Source of the DNA: JACOND01 sp965202795
GTDB taxonomy: Bacteria; Bdellovibrionota; Bdellovibrionia; Bdellovibrionales; UBA1609
Reading direction: 5' to 3'
Length of the DNA stretch: 64,000 nt
Assembly (NCBI GenBank): GCA_965202795.1
Contig: OZ241848.1
Span: 1,550,001 to 1,614,000 of the forward strand
The position numbers and the translations under genes are program-made. Below the pieces are notes generated by a model. That model made no database searches, was not told the DNA's origin, and saw only the letters and a list, made by a program, of their open reading frames with translations. The first letter of the stretch is position 1; each line of letters begins with the position of its first letter. Shown here one piece after another: positions 42,586 to 51,840 of this stretch.

Positions 42586-44840
42586 ATATTGAGGGAGGAT
42601 CCGGCTTTGAGCCACTTTATCTGCTCGCTGTTCAGAGAGTGGCGGACAAAAATGCTCTCCTCTGATCCATCCTCATAAGAGATGAGAATCTGATGCCGGC
42701 TGCCGGGCGAAATTTTTGGGAGATCTTTGATAGTCAGGCGGCTTGTCTCCCGGAATTTTTCATAATCACCCGGAATGTCAAAAGCCAGGGGCAAAACCCC
42801 CTGTTTTTTTAAGTTGGTTTCGTGGATTCTGGCAAAGCTTTTCGCCAAGACCGCGCGCGCGCCCAAGTGGCGGGGGCTCATGGCGGCCAGCTCCCGGCTG
42901 CTGCCCTCTCCATAGTTTTCGCCTCCGGCAATCACCCAGCCCTGTCCGCGCCGCTTATAGTCTCTGGCCACAGCCGCAAAGCCCTCTGTCTGTTTTGTAA
43001 AAAGGTTTAAGCCGCGCCCGCGCTCTCCGGTAAAATCATTAACCGCCCCCATCAGCAGATTGTCTGAGATTTTGTCAAGATGCCCTCTGTATCTCAGCCA
43101 AAAGCCCGCCGGCGAGATATGATCTGTGGTGCATTTTCCGCGGGCTTTGCACAGGACCGCCAGGCGCTGAAAATCCCGCGCCAAGTCCAAAGGCGGAAAA
43201 GGCTTCAGGGGCTGCAGCCTTTCGGACTGCGGACTGATTTTTATCTCCTCCTTTGCCGCGCGGGCAGCGCCCCATGGCGGGATGTATCCGCCTTTTGCAT
43301 CCTGGAAAGGCTTTTTGGGCAGATCTTCAGCCTCCGGGGGCTGGAATTTCAGGGTTTTCCCATCCCGCTTCAGCTCGTCAGTTTCCGGGTCAAAATCCAG
43401 CCGGCCCGCAAGGCCCGCGGCCATCACAATCTCCGGGCTGGCGATAAAAGAAAGCGTGTTGGGGCTGGCGTCGTTTCGGCCCGGAAAATTCCTGTTAAAG
43501 CTGTTGAGTATGGTGTTTGTTTCGCCTTTTTTTACAGGCCGCCGCCACTGCCCGATGCAGGGGCCGCAGGCGTTGGCCAAAACTTTGGCCCCGGCTTCCT
43601 GAAAGCTTTTTATATAGCCGTATTCCCCGATGGTTTTTTTGATCATTTCTGATCCGGGGGTCACCAAAAAGGGCTGGGGCATTGTAAAGCCCGCGCGCGC
43701 GGCCTGGCGGGCGACATGCGCGGCGCGCCCCATATCCTCATAAGAGGAGTTTGTGCAGGAGCCAATCAAAGCCGCTGAGAGCTTTGGCGGCCAGCCATGC
43801 TCTTTCAGCTCCGCCTTTAGATCTTTTAGCGGGCGGACCCGGTCCGGCGAGTGAGGGCCGGAGATCAGAGGCTTCAGGCGGGAAAGATCAATCTCTATCA
43901 GCTCGTCATAAAAATCCTCAGGGTTTTCATTTGTCTCCGGATCCGCCGCGCAGTCCGCGCTCCGGCCCTCAATCCAGTCCGCCCAGCCTCCCCGGCTGGT
44001 GGCCCTCAGGTAATCCCCCATCCGGCTGTCATAGGGAAACAAAGAGGAAGTCGCCCCCAGCTCCGCCCCCATATTGGCTATGGTGGCCTTGCCTGTGGAG
44101 CTGATGCTCTGGCAGCCTTCGCCAAAATACTCAATGATTTTGTTTGAGCCGCCTTTTGTTGTCAAAATGCTGAGCAGCTTTAAAATCACATCTTTTGGGG
44201 AGGCCCAGCCGGAAAGCGAGCCGGTTAAGCGGACCCCTGTGATTTGGGGCCGTTTCAGCTCCCAGGCAAAGCCGGCCATCACATCCACAGCGTCGGCCCC
44301 GCCAACCCCCACAGCCAGCATGCCCAGCCCGCCGGCGTTTGGAGTGTGAGAATCGGCTCCAATCATCAGCCCGCCGGGAAAGGCGTAATTTTCCAGAGCC
44401 ACTTGATGAATGATCCCCGCCCCCGGCTTCCAAAATCCGCAGCCATAGCGGCGGGCAAAGGAGGAGAGAAAATCATAAACCTCTTTGTTGGCTGCGACGG
44501 CGGCCTCCATGTCGGCCTCAGCCCCCTCCTTTGCGGTGATCAAATGGTCGCAGTGGATGCTTGTGGGCGCGGCCACAGAGGGGCGGCCCGCCAGCATAAA
44601 CTGCAAAGCGGCCATTTGAGCTGTCGCGTCCTGCAGGATGACCCGGTCGGGGCGAAGCATAAGAAACTCCGCGCTGTCCTGAAACTCCTCTGGGCGGTCA
44701 AGGCGGGAGAGCAAGATTTTTTCCGCAAAAACAAGCGGCCTTTTGAGCCGGGCGCGGACAGTTTTCAGCCGGCTCTGGCCCTTCGCCAAGGAGGCTTTGA
44801 GCATCTGAAGGCCGGCTTTGTCTGAGATTGGAGCTGTCAT
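42549..44840 (-). CDS. acn: Aconitate hydratase, mitochondrial type
   Basis: Isomerises citrate to isocitrate in the TCA cycle with a 4Fe-4S cluster. 763 residues. Visible: SIHCDHLI, the cluster ligands in LIGSCTNSSYEDM and ANACGPCIGQW (three Cys), IGADSHTPNAGGLG and the C-terminal swivel domain with GGENYGEGSSRE. The sequence resembles the eukaryotic mitochondrial aconitase group more than AcnA or AcnB of E. coli; that group also occurs in several bacterial phyla. Minus strand, monocistronic. Its 3' end carries a 16-bp tandem repeat that sets the last residues. Confidence 0.94.
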   Translation of the reverse strand: MTAPISDKAGLQMLKASLAKGQSRLKTVRARLKRPLVFAEKILLSRLDRPEEFQDSAEFLMLRPDRVILQDATAQMAALQFMLAGRPSVAAPTSIHCDHLITAKEGAEADMEAAVAANKEVYDFLSSFARRYGCGFWKPGAGIIHQVALENYAFPGGLMIGADSHTPNAGGLGMLAVGVGGADAVDVMAGFAWELKRPQITGVRLTGSLSGWASPKDVILKLLSILTTKGGSNKIIEYFGEGCQSISSTGKATIANMGAELGATSSLFPYDSRMGDYLRATSRGGWADWIEGRSADCAADPETNENPEDFYDELIEIDLSRLKPLISGPHSPDRVRPLKDLKAELKEHGWPPKLSAALIGSCTNSSYEDMGRAAHVARQAARAGFTMPQPFLVTPGSEMIKKTIGEYGYIKSFQEAGAKVLANACGPCIGQWRRPVKKGETNTILNSFNRNFPGRNDASPNTLSFIASPEIVMAAGLAGRLDFDPETDELKRDGKTLKFQPPEAEDLPKKPFQDAKGGYIPPWGAARAAKEEIKISPQSERLQPLKPFPPLDLARDFQRLAVLCKARGKCTTDHISPAGFWLRYRGHLDKISDNLLMGAVNDFTGERGRGLNLFTKQTEGFAAVARDYKRRGQGWVIAGGENYGEGSSRELAAMSPRHLGARAVLAKSFARIHETNLKKQGVLPLAFDIPGDYEKFRETSRLTIKDLPKISPGSRHQILISYEDGSEESIFVRHSLNSEQIKWLKAGSSLNMLRQSQAENIPG

Positions 44841-44977
44841 AGCTTAAAATTATGCTGGCTTGATTGGATATCAGCCCGCCTTTCGCTTTCTGATTATCAG
44901 CCTTTAGGCTGCAGGGCCGGCAGCCGTTTGTCAAGGGCAAACAAGGGCAAAAACCGCGGGGGCCGGCCGGCGCCGCG

Positions 44978-46126
44978 TCAAAGCGCCTTAAAATCCGCAA
45001 GGCAAAGCTGCGACAGCCACTTGGAGGCCTTGACAGACTGCCAGCCCTCTCTGTGAGTTTTTGCGCGGGAGGCCAGCCGGACAATCTGCCGGCAGCGGAC
45101 ATTTTTAAAATGAGGGGCAAAATGCTTAAAATTGGGGGAAAAGCTGGAATCTCTCCATTTTGCCTCAATCAGCCAGCTCCCTCTGCCCTCTATGGGGACA
45201 AAAAAATCAATCTCCCGCCCGGACTTTGTCTGTATAAAATACAGGCCTCCTTTTATCCCCTCTGTGTCAAAAAGCCTTTGTGTTTCCTTGAGCAGGGCGC
45301 AGGCGAGGGCATTTTCCCATCGGATGGAATCCCCCCCATCCACTCTTCCTGTGTCATAAAAATAATATTTGGATTCTTTTAAAATGGCCCTTGCGATGTT
45401 TTTGTGGTAAGGGGGAACTTTAAAAATAACATACAGGTTTTCCAACAGGGAAAGCCATCTGGCCACAGTTTTAGGATCTCTTTGCAGCTGCCGGGCCAGG
45501 GCGGCAGCGGAGATTTTAGATCCTGTTTTTTGCGCCAAAAGGGAGATGAGGACTTCTATGCCTTTAATGTCTCTTGCATGATCTATATCAAGAAGATCAT
45601 GCCTGAGGATAACATCTAAGTGAGAGGCGCTCCAGCGGTTATAATATTTCCGGGAGCCTTTTAAAAAAGGCTCTGGAAAACCCCCCACATTTAAAATGGC
45701 GCTTAAGGCCTCCTCCCTCTCTTTTTCTGTGGGCAGGCTCAGCTCCTTGAGGTCCAAAGGGTGAAGGCGGTAATGAAAATGCCTTCCAGCCAGGGAATCT
45801 CCGGCTTTTCTCAGCTGATTCAGGCGGGCGCTTCCTGTGACAAGCAGCCGGGGGCGCGCGCCTTCAGTGTCAAAAACCCCTTTGATCCAGGACTTCCACT
45901 GCTGCATTTTATGCAGCTCATCAAAAATCAGCAGATCCGCGCCGCGATTCCAGGTTCGGGAGCTTAAAATCTCCCGATCCGGAGGGGAGTCATAATTCAA
46001 ATAGTCAAAATTTTTAAAAAGCGCCTTGGAAAGGGTGGTTTTGCCCGCCTGCCGGGGGCCGGAGAGCAGGACGATTTTGTCCCGCAGATCCCGCATTATG
46101 GGAGAATCAAGGCTTCGGCGAATCAT
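44978..46126 (-). CDS. AAA-family ATPase with DUF4143 domain (second copy)
   Basis: 382 residues from the ATG at 46126 (MIRRSLDSPIMRD); a TTG at 46174 is a poorer start. Walker A GPRQAGKTT (23-31), Walker B LLIFDELHKM, sensor LLVTGSARLNQLR, then DUF4143 with FIQTKSGREIDFFV and LIEAKW. It is a different subfamily member from the gene at 41357 (low visible identity outside motifs). It is directed away from the type III island and preceded by a long inverted repeat at 46201-46232. Confidence 0.85.
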   Translation of the reverse strand: MIRRSLDSPIMRDLRDKIVLLSGPRQAGKTTLSKALFKNFDYLNYDSPPDREILSSRTWNRGADLLIFDELHKMQQWKSWIKGVFDTEGARPRLLVTGSARLNQLRKAGDSLAGRHFHYRLHPLDLKELSLPTEKEREEALSAILNVGGFPEPFLKGSRKYYNRWSASHLDVILRHDLLDIDHARDIKGIEVLISLLAQKTGSKISAAALARQLQRDPKTVARWLSLLENLYVIFKVPPYHKNIARAILKESKYYFYDTGRVDGGDSIRWENALACALLKETQRLFDTEGIKGGLYFIQTKSGREIDFFVPIEGRGSWLIEAKWRDSSFSPNFKHFAPHFKNVRCRQIVRLASRAKTHREGWQSVKASKWLSQLCLADFKAL

Positions 46127-46200
46127 AAGGCCAGAATGCCGCGCCGCGCCTTGAAAAGTCAAGGAAAAAGTCAAGGAAAAGCCAAGACCATTCAGGATTG

Positions 46201-46232
46201 TATTCCATAATAGTCACGACTATTATGGAATA
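46201..46232. promoter_or_regulatory. Perfect 14-bp inverted repeat upstream of an AAA/DUF4143 gene
   Basis: TATTCCATAATAGT (46201-46214), CACG, then ACTATTATGGAATA (46219-46232): a perfect 14-bp inverted repeat with a self-complementary-like centre, 75 bases upstream of the ATG at 46126. Another partial ATAGTCAT follows at 46242-46249. Likely an operator or protein-binding site. Confidence 0.7.
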
Positions 46233-46361
46233 TGCTCCCGAATAGTCATCCCCCTCCGGGGGGGCGGGGCTGTCCCAGGCGGCCGGCCCCGCAAGCCGGC
46301 CCTGCAAGCAAGCTGCCGCGAGGCCAGCCCTCTGGACAATCTTGTCACTTCGCGGAGGTTC

Positions 46362-46397
46362 GGGAACAGCCGCCAGGCTGTCCCGGCAAGCCAGCGG
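46362..46397. repeat. Dispersed hairpin element copy (ACAGCC..GGCTGT)
   Basis: GGGAACAGCCGCCAGGCTGT continuing to CCCGGCAAGCCAGCGG resembles segments at 55246-55279 (inside the ankyrin gene) and 58478-58520 (inside sucA). The core ACAGCC-GCNA-GGCTGT can form a hairpin. Confidence 0.55.
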
Positions 46398-46490
46398 AGG
46401 TGACATCCTGCGTCATCAGCCTTGCTCTTTTGCCGGGCGGCGGATATGCTGGGAAAAAGAGGAGCCGGCAGAAAATCGGATGCCGCCGCC

Positions 46491-46589
46491 CAGAATCAGC
46501 CCAGAATCAGCCCAGGATCAGCCCAGGATCAGCCCAGAATCAGCCCAGAATCAGCCCAGGATCAACACAGGATCAGTCCAGGACCGGCC
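46491..46589. repeat. 11-bp minisatellite, nine units, upstream of mod
   Basis: Units CAGAATCAGCC or CAGGATCAGCC, nine in a row; the last three drift (CAGGATCAACA, CAGGATCAGTC, CAGGACCGGCC). It lies 87 bases before the chosen mod ATG and is open in the mod frame back to an ATG at 46446. Because 11 is not a multiple of three, gain or loss of one unit would change the frame of any upstream start relative to mod. Confidence 0.9.
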
Positions 46590-46676
46590 CTGAAAAAGCT
46601 TGACTCCCGCCGCGCGGCGCTTTTCATGCCCCTTCAGGCTTTTTCAGCTCAGCCGGACTCAAGAAGAGAGGCGCTT

Positions 46677-48377
46677 ATGCCATATCTGGATTTTAAGGGA
46701 AAGCAGCTGATTCAGGCGGACCATTTTAATGTTCCCCCGCATGTTTTAAATATAGACGAAAAAAAATCCCTCGCCCCCAAAGGGAAAAAGCCGTCTCTGG
46801 ATGAGAGCCTCATCATCCATGGGGACAATTTTAAAGTTTTAAAAGCTTTGATGCCTCTGTATGCGGGCCGGATTGACTGCGTTTGCATTGACCCTCCCTA
46901 CAATACAGGAAATGAGGGCTGGGTGTATAACGACAATGTGAGCAGCCATCCTTTGATAAAAGAATGGCTGAAAAGCAAAAATCCCGTGGACGGCGAGGAC
47001 ATGGAAAGGCATGACAAATGGCTTTGCATGATGTGGCCGCGGCTGCAGCTTCTGCGGGAGCTGCTTTCTGATGAGGGGGTGATTTTTATCAGCATTGACG
47101 ACAATGAGCAGCACCGCCTGAGACTGATAATGGATGAAATTTTTGGGGAGCAAAATTTTATCGCCAATATAATATGGCAGAAAAAATACGCCCCCGCCAA
47201 TGACGCCAAATATTTTTCCGATAACCATGATTTTATTCTCTGTTACGCAAAAAACAGGGCAAACGGCGGGGACAATGGCCGGGCCGGCTGGCGGCGGCGG
47301 CTTCTCCCCCGCTCGGACAGGCAGGACAAGCTCTACAAATACGATGACAAAGACGGCCGGGGCCCCTGGAGGACAGGGGATTTAAGCGTCAAAAGCTATG
47401 CCTCTGAGTATGATTACAAAATTGTCAATCCAAACACAGGAAAAACCCACGCCCCTCCTCAGGGAAGCTGCTGGAGGACATCTCAAGATCAAATGAAGGC
47501 ATGGATTAAAGCCGGCCGGATTTTTTTTGGAAAAGACGGGAAAGGCGCCCCTCAGTTAAAAAGATATCTTCGGGAGGTTCAGCAGGGGCTGGTCCCTTTG
47601 ACCCTCTGGACTTATGACGAGGCGGGGCATACGGATGCGGCCAGAAGGGAGATCAAAGAGATATTTTATGATAAAGACGCTCCTTTTGAAAACCCCAAGC
47701 CTGTCAGTTTGATCCGCCGCCTGCTTCAGATTGGCGCGGGCAGGGACGCCATTGTTTTGGATTCCTTTGCCGGATCCGGAACAACGGGCCAGGCTGTGCT
47801 GGAGCTTAACAGGGAGGACGGCGGAAGCCGAAAGTTTATACTTGTTCAGCGCGGGGAGTATGACAAAAAAAAGAAAAGAGCTGTCAATGTGGCGGACGAG
47901 ATCACGGCGGAGCGGATCCGCCGCGTGATTAAGGGCCTGCCGCGGGCTAAAAAAAACCCAAAGCTTAAAAAAGGCCTGGGCGGCAGCTTTGCTTACTGCG
48001 AGTTAGGGGAGGAGATAAACATTGAAAAAATGCTCAAAGGACAGTCCCTTCCCTCTTATGAGGCTGTGGCCCGCATGGCTTTATACACAGCGTCTGGCGG
48101 AAAGGCCCCCGCCAAAATCCCCGGCCGGAGGGGGAGAGATGGTTTTTTTTATGAGACGGAAAGCCGGCTTTTTTATTTGATATACAGGCCGGACTTGAAC
48201 TTTTTGCGAAGCGCTGATTCCGCCCTAAACAGCGATTCCATGGAAAGAATTGCCCGGCAGGCTGCCAAAAAGGGGAAAAAAGCCCTTGTATATGCCTCCC
48301 ATAAATTTGTGGGGCAAAAAGACCTGACCAAAAACGGCATCATCTTCTGCGGCCTCCCCTACGGAATATTGAAATAA
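46677..48377 (+). CDS. mod: Type III restriction-modification system, methyltransferase (Mod) subunit
   Basis: N6-adenine methyltransferase that also provides DNA recognition for the type III complex. From the ATG at 46677 (MPYLDFKGKQLIQ, preceded by AAGAGAGG) it has 566 residues. The catalytic motif DPPYNTGNEGW starts at residue 72; the AdoMet motif FAGSGTTGQAV at 364 follows it, the beta-class order of type III Mods. The middle region (residues ~180-340) would hold the target-recognition domain. The frame stays open upstream through the 11-bp repeats to an ATG at 46446, so an N-terminally extended form is possible. res follows one base after its stop. Confidence 0.93.
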   Translation: MPYLDFKGKQLIQADHFNVPPHVLNIDEKKSLAPKGKKPSLDESLIIHGDNFKVLKALMPLYAGRIDCVCIDPPYNTGNEGWVYNDNVSSHPLIKEWLKSKNPVDGEDMERHDKWLCMMWPRLQLLRELLSDEGVIFISIDDNEQHRLRLIMDEIFGEQNFIANIIWQKKYAPANDAKYFSDNHDFILCYAKNRANGGDNGRAGWRRRLLPRSDRQDKLYKYDDKDGRGPWRTGDLSVKSYASEYDYKIVNPNTGKTHAPPQGSCWRTSQDQMKAWIKAGRIFFGKDGKGAPQLKRYLREVQQGLVPLTLWTYDEAGHTDAARREIKEIFYDKDAPFENPKPVSLIRRLLQIGAGRDAIVLDSFAGSGTTGQAVLELNREDGGSRKFILVQRGEYDKKKKRAVNVADEITAERIRRVIKGLPRAKKNPKLKKGLGGSFAYCELGEEINIEKMLKGQSLPSYEAVARMALYTASGGKAPAKIPGRRGRDGFFYETESRLFYLIYRPDLNFLRSADSALNSDSMERIARQAAKKGKKALVYASHKFVGQKDLTKNGIIFCGLPYGILK

Positions 48378-48378
48378 T

Positions 48379-50925
48379 ATGACCCTTAAAAACTATCAGC
48401 AAAAAGCGCTTGAAAAGCTTCAGCTTTATTTTGATGAGCTGAAAAAAACCAGGGCGGAAATTGAGGGCGCCCGCCGGATTTTGAAAAGGCGGGGGGCGCC
48501 AAGGCTCCCCCCATCTGCCGAAAACTATCCTCTGGCCGCATGGGAGGCTCTTAAGAAAAAAAATCTGATTCCCCCTGTTTTTGAGGGCGGGCAGAGGATT
48601 TTCCCGGAATATGTCCGGCGGACAGGGGCAAACGGCGCCCCCATCCCCCATGTCTGCCTGAAGATCCCCACAGGCGGCGGGAAAACCCTTTTAGGCGCGG
48701 AGGCCCTTCGCTGCCTAAAGCAAGACACAGGCTTTGTCCTCTGGATTGTTCCGACAAAGGCCATTTATGAGCAAACTGTTCAGGCCTTCAGAACCCGCGA
48801 GCATCCCTGCCGGCAAATTCTTGAAAATATCTCAGGCGGAAAACTTAAGCTGCTGGAAAAAAACGACCGCTGGATCAGGCATGACCTGGAAAATCATTTT
48901 TGCCTGATGACGCTGATGCTGCCATCCGCAAACCGGCAAAAAAACAAAAACTTCCTTAAAATATTTCGGGACAGCGGGAGCTATGCCTCTTTTTTTCCTG
49001 AAGCGGATGACGATCTGGCAAACCGGCAGCTCCTGGAGCAATATCCAGATCTGGAAAAAAGCGAATCCGGCGGCTGGGCCAGACAAAGCCTGATAAATGT
49101 TTTGAAGCGGATCCGCCCCACTGTTATTTTGGACGAAGCCCACAAGGCTTACGGGAAAAACGATGAAAGCGGCCGGGAGTTTGTCAAGTCTGTCAATCAG
49201 CTGAATCCCCGCTTTGTTCTTGAGCTTTCCGCCACTCCAAAGGCCGGGGCCAGCAATATTCTTGTCAATGTTCCGGGAATGGAGCTAAAAGCGGAGGAAA
49301 TGATAAAGCTCCCTTTGGAAATCCACAGCTTCATCAATTCAGACTGGAAGCATACATTGGCTGAAACCCAAAAAAAATTAAATGAGCTGGAAAAAGACGC
49401 CCGGCGCCTTTATATGAAAACGAGCCGCTATATACGCCCCATGGCGCTTGTCAGGGCGGAGCAGACAGGGAAAGCGCAAATCGGCAGAGGCCGAATCCAT
49501 GCCGAAGATGTCAAAAAATATTTAATAAGGAGTCTTTCCGTTCCCGCAGGGCAAATCCGAATCCAGTCCTCAGAAAAAAAAGAGCTTGCGGGGGAGGATC
49601 TAATGGGAGAGGCAAGCCAAATCCGCTGGATTATCACAAAAGACGCCCTTAAAGAGGGCTGGGACTGCTCCTTTGCCTATATACTCGCGCTGCTGGACAG
49701 CGCGCGGGCCAACACGGCCATCACGCAAATGGCGGGGCGGGTCATGCGGCAGCCGCAGGCTCAGCAGGTTTCAGGGATGGAGGCGCTTAACCGCTGTTAT
49801 ATTTACTGCTTCAATAAAAAAGTGAGGGAGGCAGTCCAAAAAGTCAGGGAAAGCCTTGAGCGGGAGGGCCTGACAGGCCTTGATCATTTTGTTCATGGCT
49901 ATAGCGGGGCGGAGAGCGGGGCAAAAGCCATTGCGCTCAGACGCAGAAAAAAATACCAAAAAAGCCGGATATTTCTCCCTCAAGTCCTGCATAAAAAAGG
50001 AAAAAGCTGGCAGCCCATTGATTATGACCGCCATGTGCTGGCCGAGTTAAAATGGGAGAGTGTCACCGCCGGCGCGGCTGTCAATCTGGATGACAAAGAC
50101 ACAGTTCAGGAGATAAAAGCCGCCGTTGACCTGCAGGGGAAAGAGACAGTCACAGCGGAGGCCATAGACAGGGGCGGAAGCCTGACTTTGGATTATTTTG
50201 CCCGCCGCCTGGAGGATGTGATTCCCAACCCCTGGCAGGCTGCCCGCGCGGCGGAGAGCTTTATCAAAAAGCATCAAAAGCGGGGGCATGACTCCTCCCG
50301 GCTTCCAGGCAGCCGGGTTTATTTGTCGGAGGTTTTAAAAAAGAGAATTAAAAAAGACATAGACATGAAAGCCGAGGCTGTGTTTCGCGCCAAAGTAAGA
50401 AAAGATGAAATCAGGTTTCGGCTGGAAACAGACGAGCGGCTGAATTATGAAATGGAGCGCTCCTTCCAGGTGACGCTTCCCAGAAAATCAAGGACTCTTC
50501 AGGGGGAGCTTGGATCGGAAATGCAATACAGCCTTTTTGAGCCAGTGTTTGAAAGCGCTTTTGACAGCGAAATTGAAAAAAACGCCGCCATCTGCCTTGA
50601 CAAAAGCAATGCCATTCACTGGTGGCATAGGATAGCGGCCAGGCAGGATTATTTTCTTCAGGGATGGCGGAGGCATAGGGTTTATCCCGATTTTTTGGCT
50701 TATCGCCAGGACAGCCGCAGGCTTTTTATCATTGAGCTGAAGGGCGGGCAGTTTAGGGGCAGCTCAGACACAGAATATAAGAAAAACCTGTTTGAAAGGC
50801 TGGAGCGCGCTTATAAATCCTCCCATGACAGGGGGGAAATGAGAGCCGGCAGCCCCTCTGCGGTTTTAAGGATGATGTTTGAGGACAGCTGGGAAGAGGA
50901 TTTAAAAATCCTGGCTGAGCCATGA
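48379..50925 (+). CDS. res: Type III restriction-modification system, restriction (Res) subunit
   Basis: 848 residues. Walker A IPTGGGKT (96-103), DEAH box (252-255), SATPKAG, motif VI QMAGRVMRQP, and a C-terminal PD-(D/E)xK nuclease with D771, E786 and K788 (YPDF ... IIELKGGQF). It starts one base after the mod stop, so the pair is translationally linked. It is shorter than the first Res in the window and belongs to a different subgroup. Its end overlaps the convergent D12 methyltransferase gene by 24 bases. Confidence 0.92.
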   Translation: MTLKNYQQKALEKLQLYFDELKKTRAEIEGARRILKRRGAPRLPPSAENYPLAAWEALKKKNLIPPVFEGGQRIFPEYVRRTGANGAPIPHVCLKIPTGGGKTLLGAEALRCLKQDTGFVLWIVPTKAIYEQTVQAFRTREHPCRQILENISGGKLKLLEKNDRWIRHDLENHFCLMTLMLPSANRQKNKNFLKIFRDSGSYASFFPEADDDLANRQLLEQYPDLEKSESGGWARQSLINVLKRIRPTVILDEAHKAYGKNDESGREFVKSVNQLNPRFVLELSATPKAGASNILVNVPGMELKAEEMIKLPLEIHSFINSDWKHTLAETQKKLNELEKDARRLYMKTSRYIRPMALVRAEQTGKAQIGRGRIHAEDVKKYLIRSLSVPAGQIRIQSSEKKELAGEDLMGEASQIRWIITKDALKEGWDCSFAYILALLDSARANTAITQMAGRVMRQPQAQQVSGMEALNRCYIYCFNKKVREAVQKVRESLEREGLTGLDHFVHGYSGAESGAKAIALRRRKKYQKSRIFLPQVLHKKGKSWQPIDYDRHVLAELKWESVTAGAAVNLDDKDTVQEIKAAVDLQGKETVTAEAIDRGGSLTLDYFARRLEDVIPNPWQAARAAESFIKKHQKRGHDSSRLPGSRVYLSEVLKKRIKKDIDMKAEAVFRAKVRKDEIRFRLETDERLNYEMERSFQVTLPRKSRTLQGELGSEMQYSLFEPVFESAFDSEIEKNAAICLDKSNAIHWWHRIAARQDYFLQGWRRHRVYPDFLAYRQDSRRLFIIELKGGQFRGSSDTEYKKNLFERLERAYKSSHDRGEMRAGSPSAVLRMMFEDSWEEDLKILAEP

Positions 50926-51798
50926 CAAATCCCTTCCTATAATCAGCTCTTCCATTTTTATATGATGAGCGCTTTTCATTGGAATTAAAGAAGTCTGGAA
51001 ATCATAAGACTGGGCTAGAGCTGCAATTTCTTCGCTCTTGTCATAAGTAAACAAAAAATCAGCCGGGCATCTGCTGAATATTTGAAACAGATATTTATGA
51101 TTGATTTCATGATGCGTGTATAATCTTTTGCCGGCGCTTTTTCCCGAAGCTGTGTAAGGGGGATCAATAAAAAAACAGCTGCCGGAGGAATCTTTGTATT
51201 TTTTTATTGCATCAAAGCCGCAGCCTTTTATAAAGGAAATTCGGTCTCTAAGGGAGCCAATATTATGGATCCTCCGGGCCAGCGCGGCCGGATACCATCT
51301 GGAAGACAGGCCCTTGCTGTTTTCTCCGTTTTTAGTCAGTCCTGAGCCATTGGCCATAATGCCGCCATGACTTACTCTATTGCGAACAATTGTTTGAAGC
51401 GCTTTTTGATAAATTGACGCGGGCTTTGATTCTAGAATTTTTTTTGCATTTTTAAATGTTAAGTCAAAATTCAAAATATCAGAGGCCAGCCTCTCGCAGT
51501 CTTTTTCAAGAATAACCTTCCAAACCGCTGCGACATTTTCATCTTTTTCAGCCAGCGCGGCCCGATCCGCCCAGTTTTCAAAAACAGCTGTAAGGCTGAT
51601 TATCCCTCCCCCGGCAAAAGGCTCTATTAAAAAAGATGGCCTGTTTTTTTTGCTTTGCATCCACTGCCTGAAAACAGGCGCAAACCATGTTTTGCCGCCG
51701 GGATACCTGAAAGGGCTCCTGTGGGGAACTGAAGCGGCATTTGTTATCTTTCTGCCAGAGGAAGGATTATCACATAAATTTAACTGCAATGATTCCAT
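50902..51798 (-). CDS. D12-class (Dam-like) N6-adenine DNA methyltransferase
   Basis: 298 residues. The AdoMet motif FRYPGGKTWF (30-39) comes first and the catalytic DPPYTASG (212-219) later, the alpha-class order of Dam/DpnM/FokI-type enzymes. The sequence between them would include target recognition. More AT-rich than most neighbours, suggesting recent acquisition. Tail-to-tail with the type III res; the second methyltransferase lies 42 bases upstream on the same strand, so they probably form one transcript. No endonuclease gene is adjacent. Confidence 0.88.
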   Translation of the reverse strand: MESLQLNLCDNPSSGRKITNAASVPHRSPFRYPGGKTWFAPVFRQWMQSKKNRPSFLIEPFAGGGIISLTAVFENWADRAALAEKDENVAAVWKVILEKDCERLASDILNFDLTFKNAKKILESKPASIYQKALQTIVRNRVSHGGIMANGSGLTKNGENSKGLSSRWYPAALARRIHNIGSLRDRISFIKGCGFDAIKKYKDSSGSCFFIDPPYTASGKSAGKRLYTHHEINHKYLFQIFSRCPADFLFTYDKSEEIAALAQSYDFQTSLIPMKSAHHIKMEELIIGRDLSWLSQDF

Positions 51799-51840
51799 TC
51801 TTAAAATCCTTAAGGCAGATTCAATCCTGACAGAAAATCC

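Noticed and set aside
46491..46589. CRISPR array
   Set aside because: Eleven-base contiguous units without spacers.
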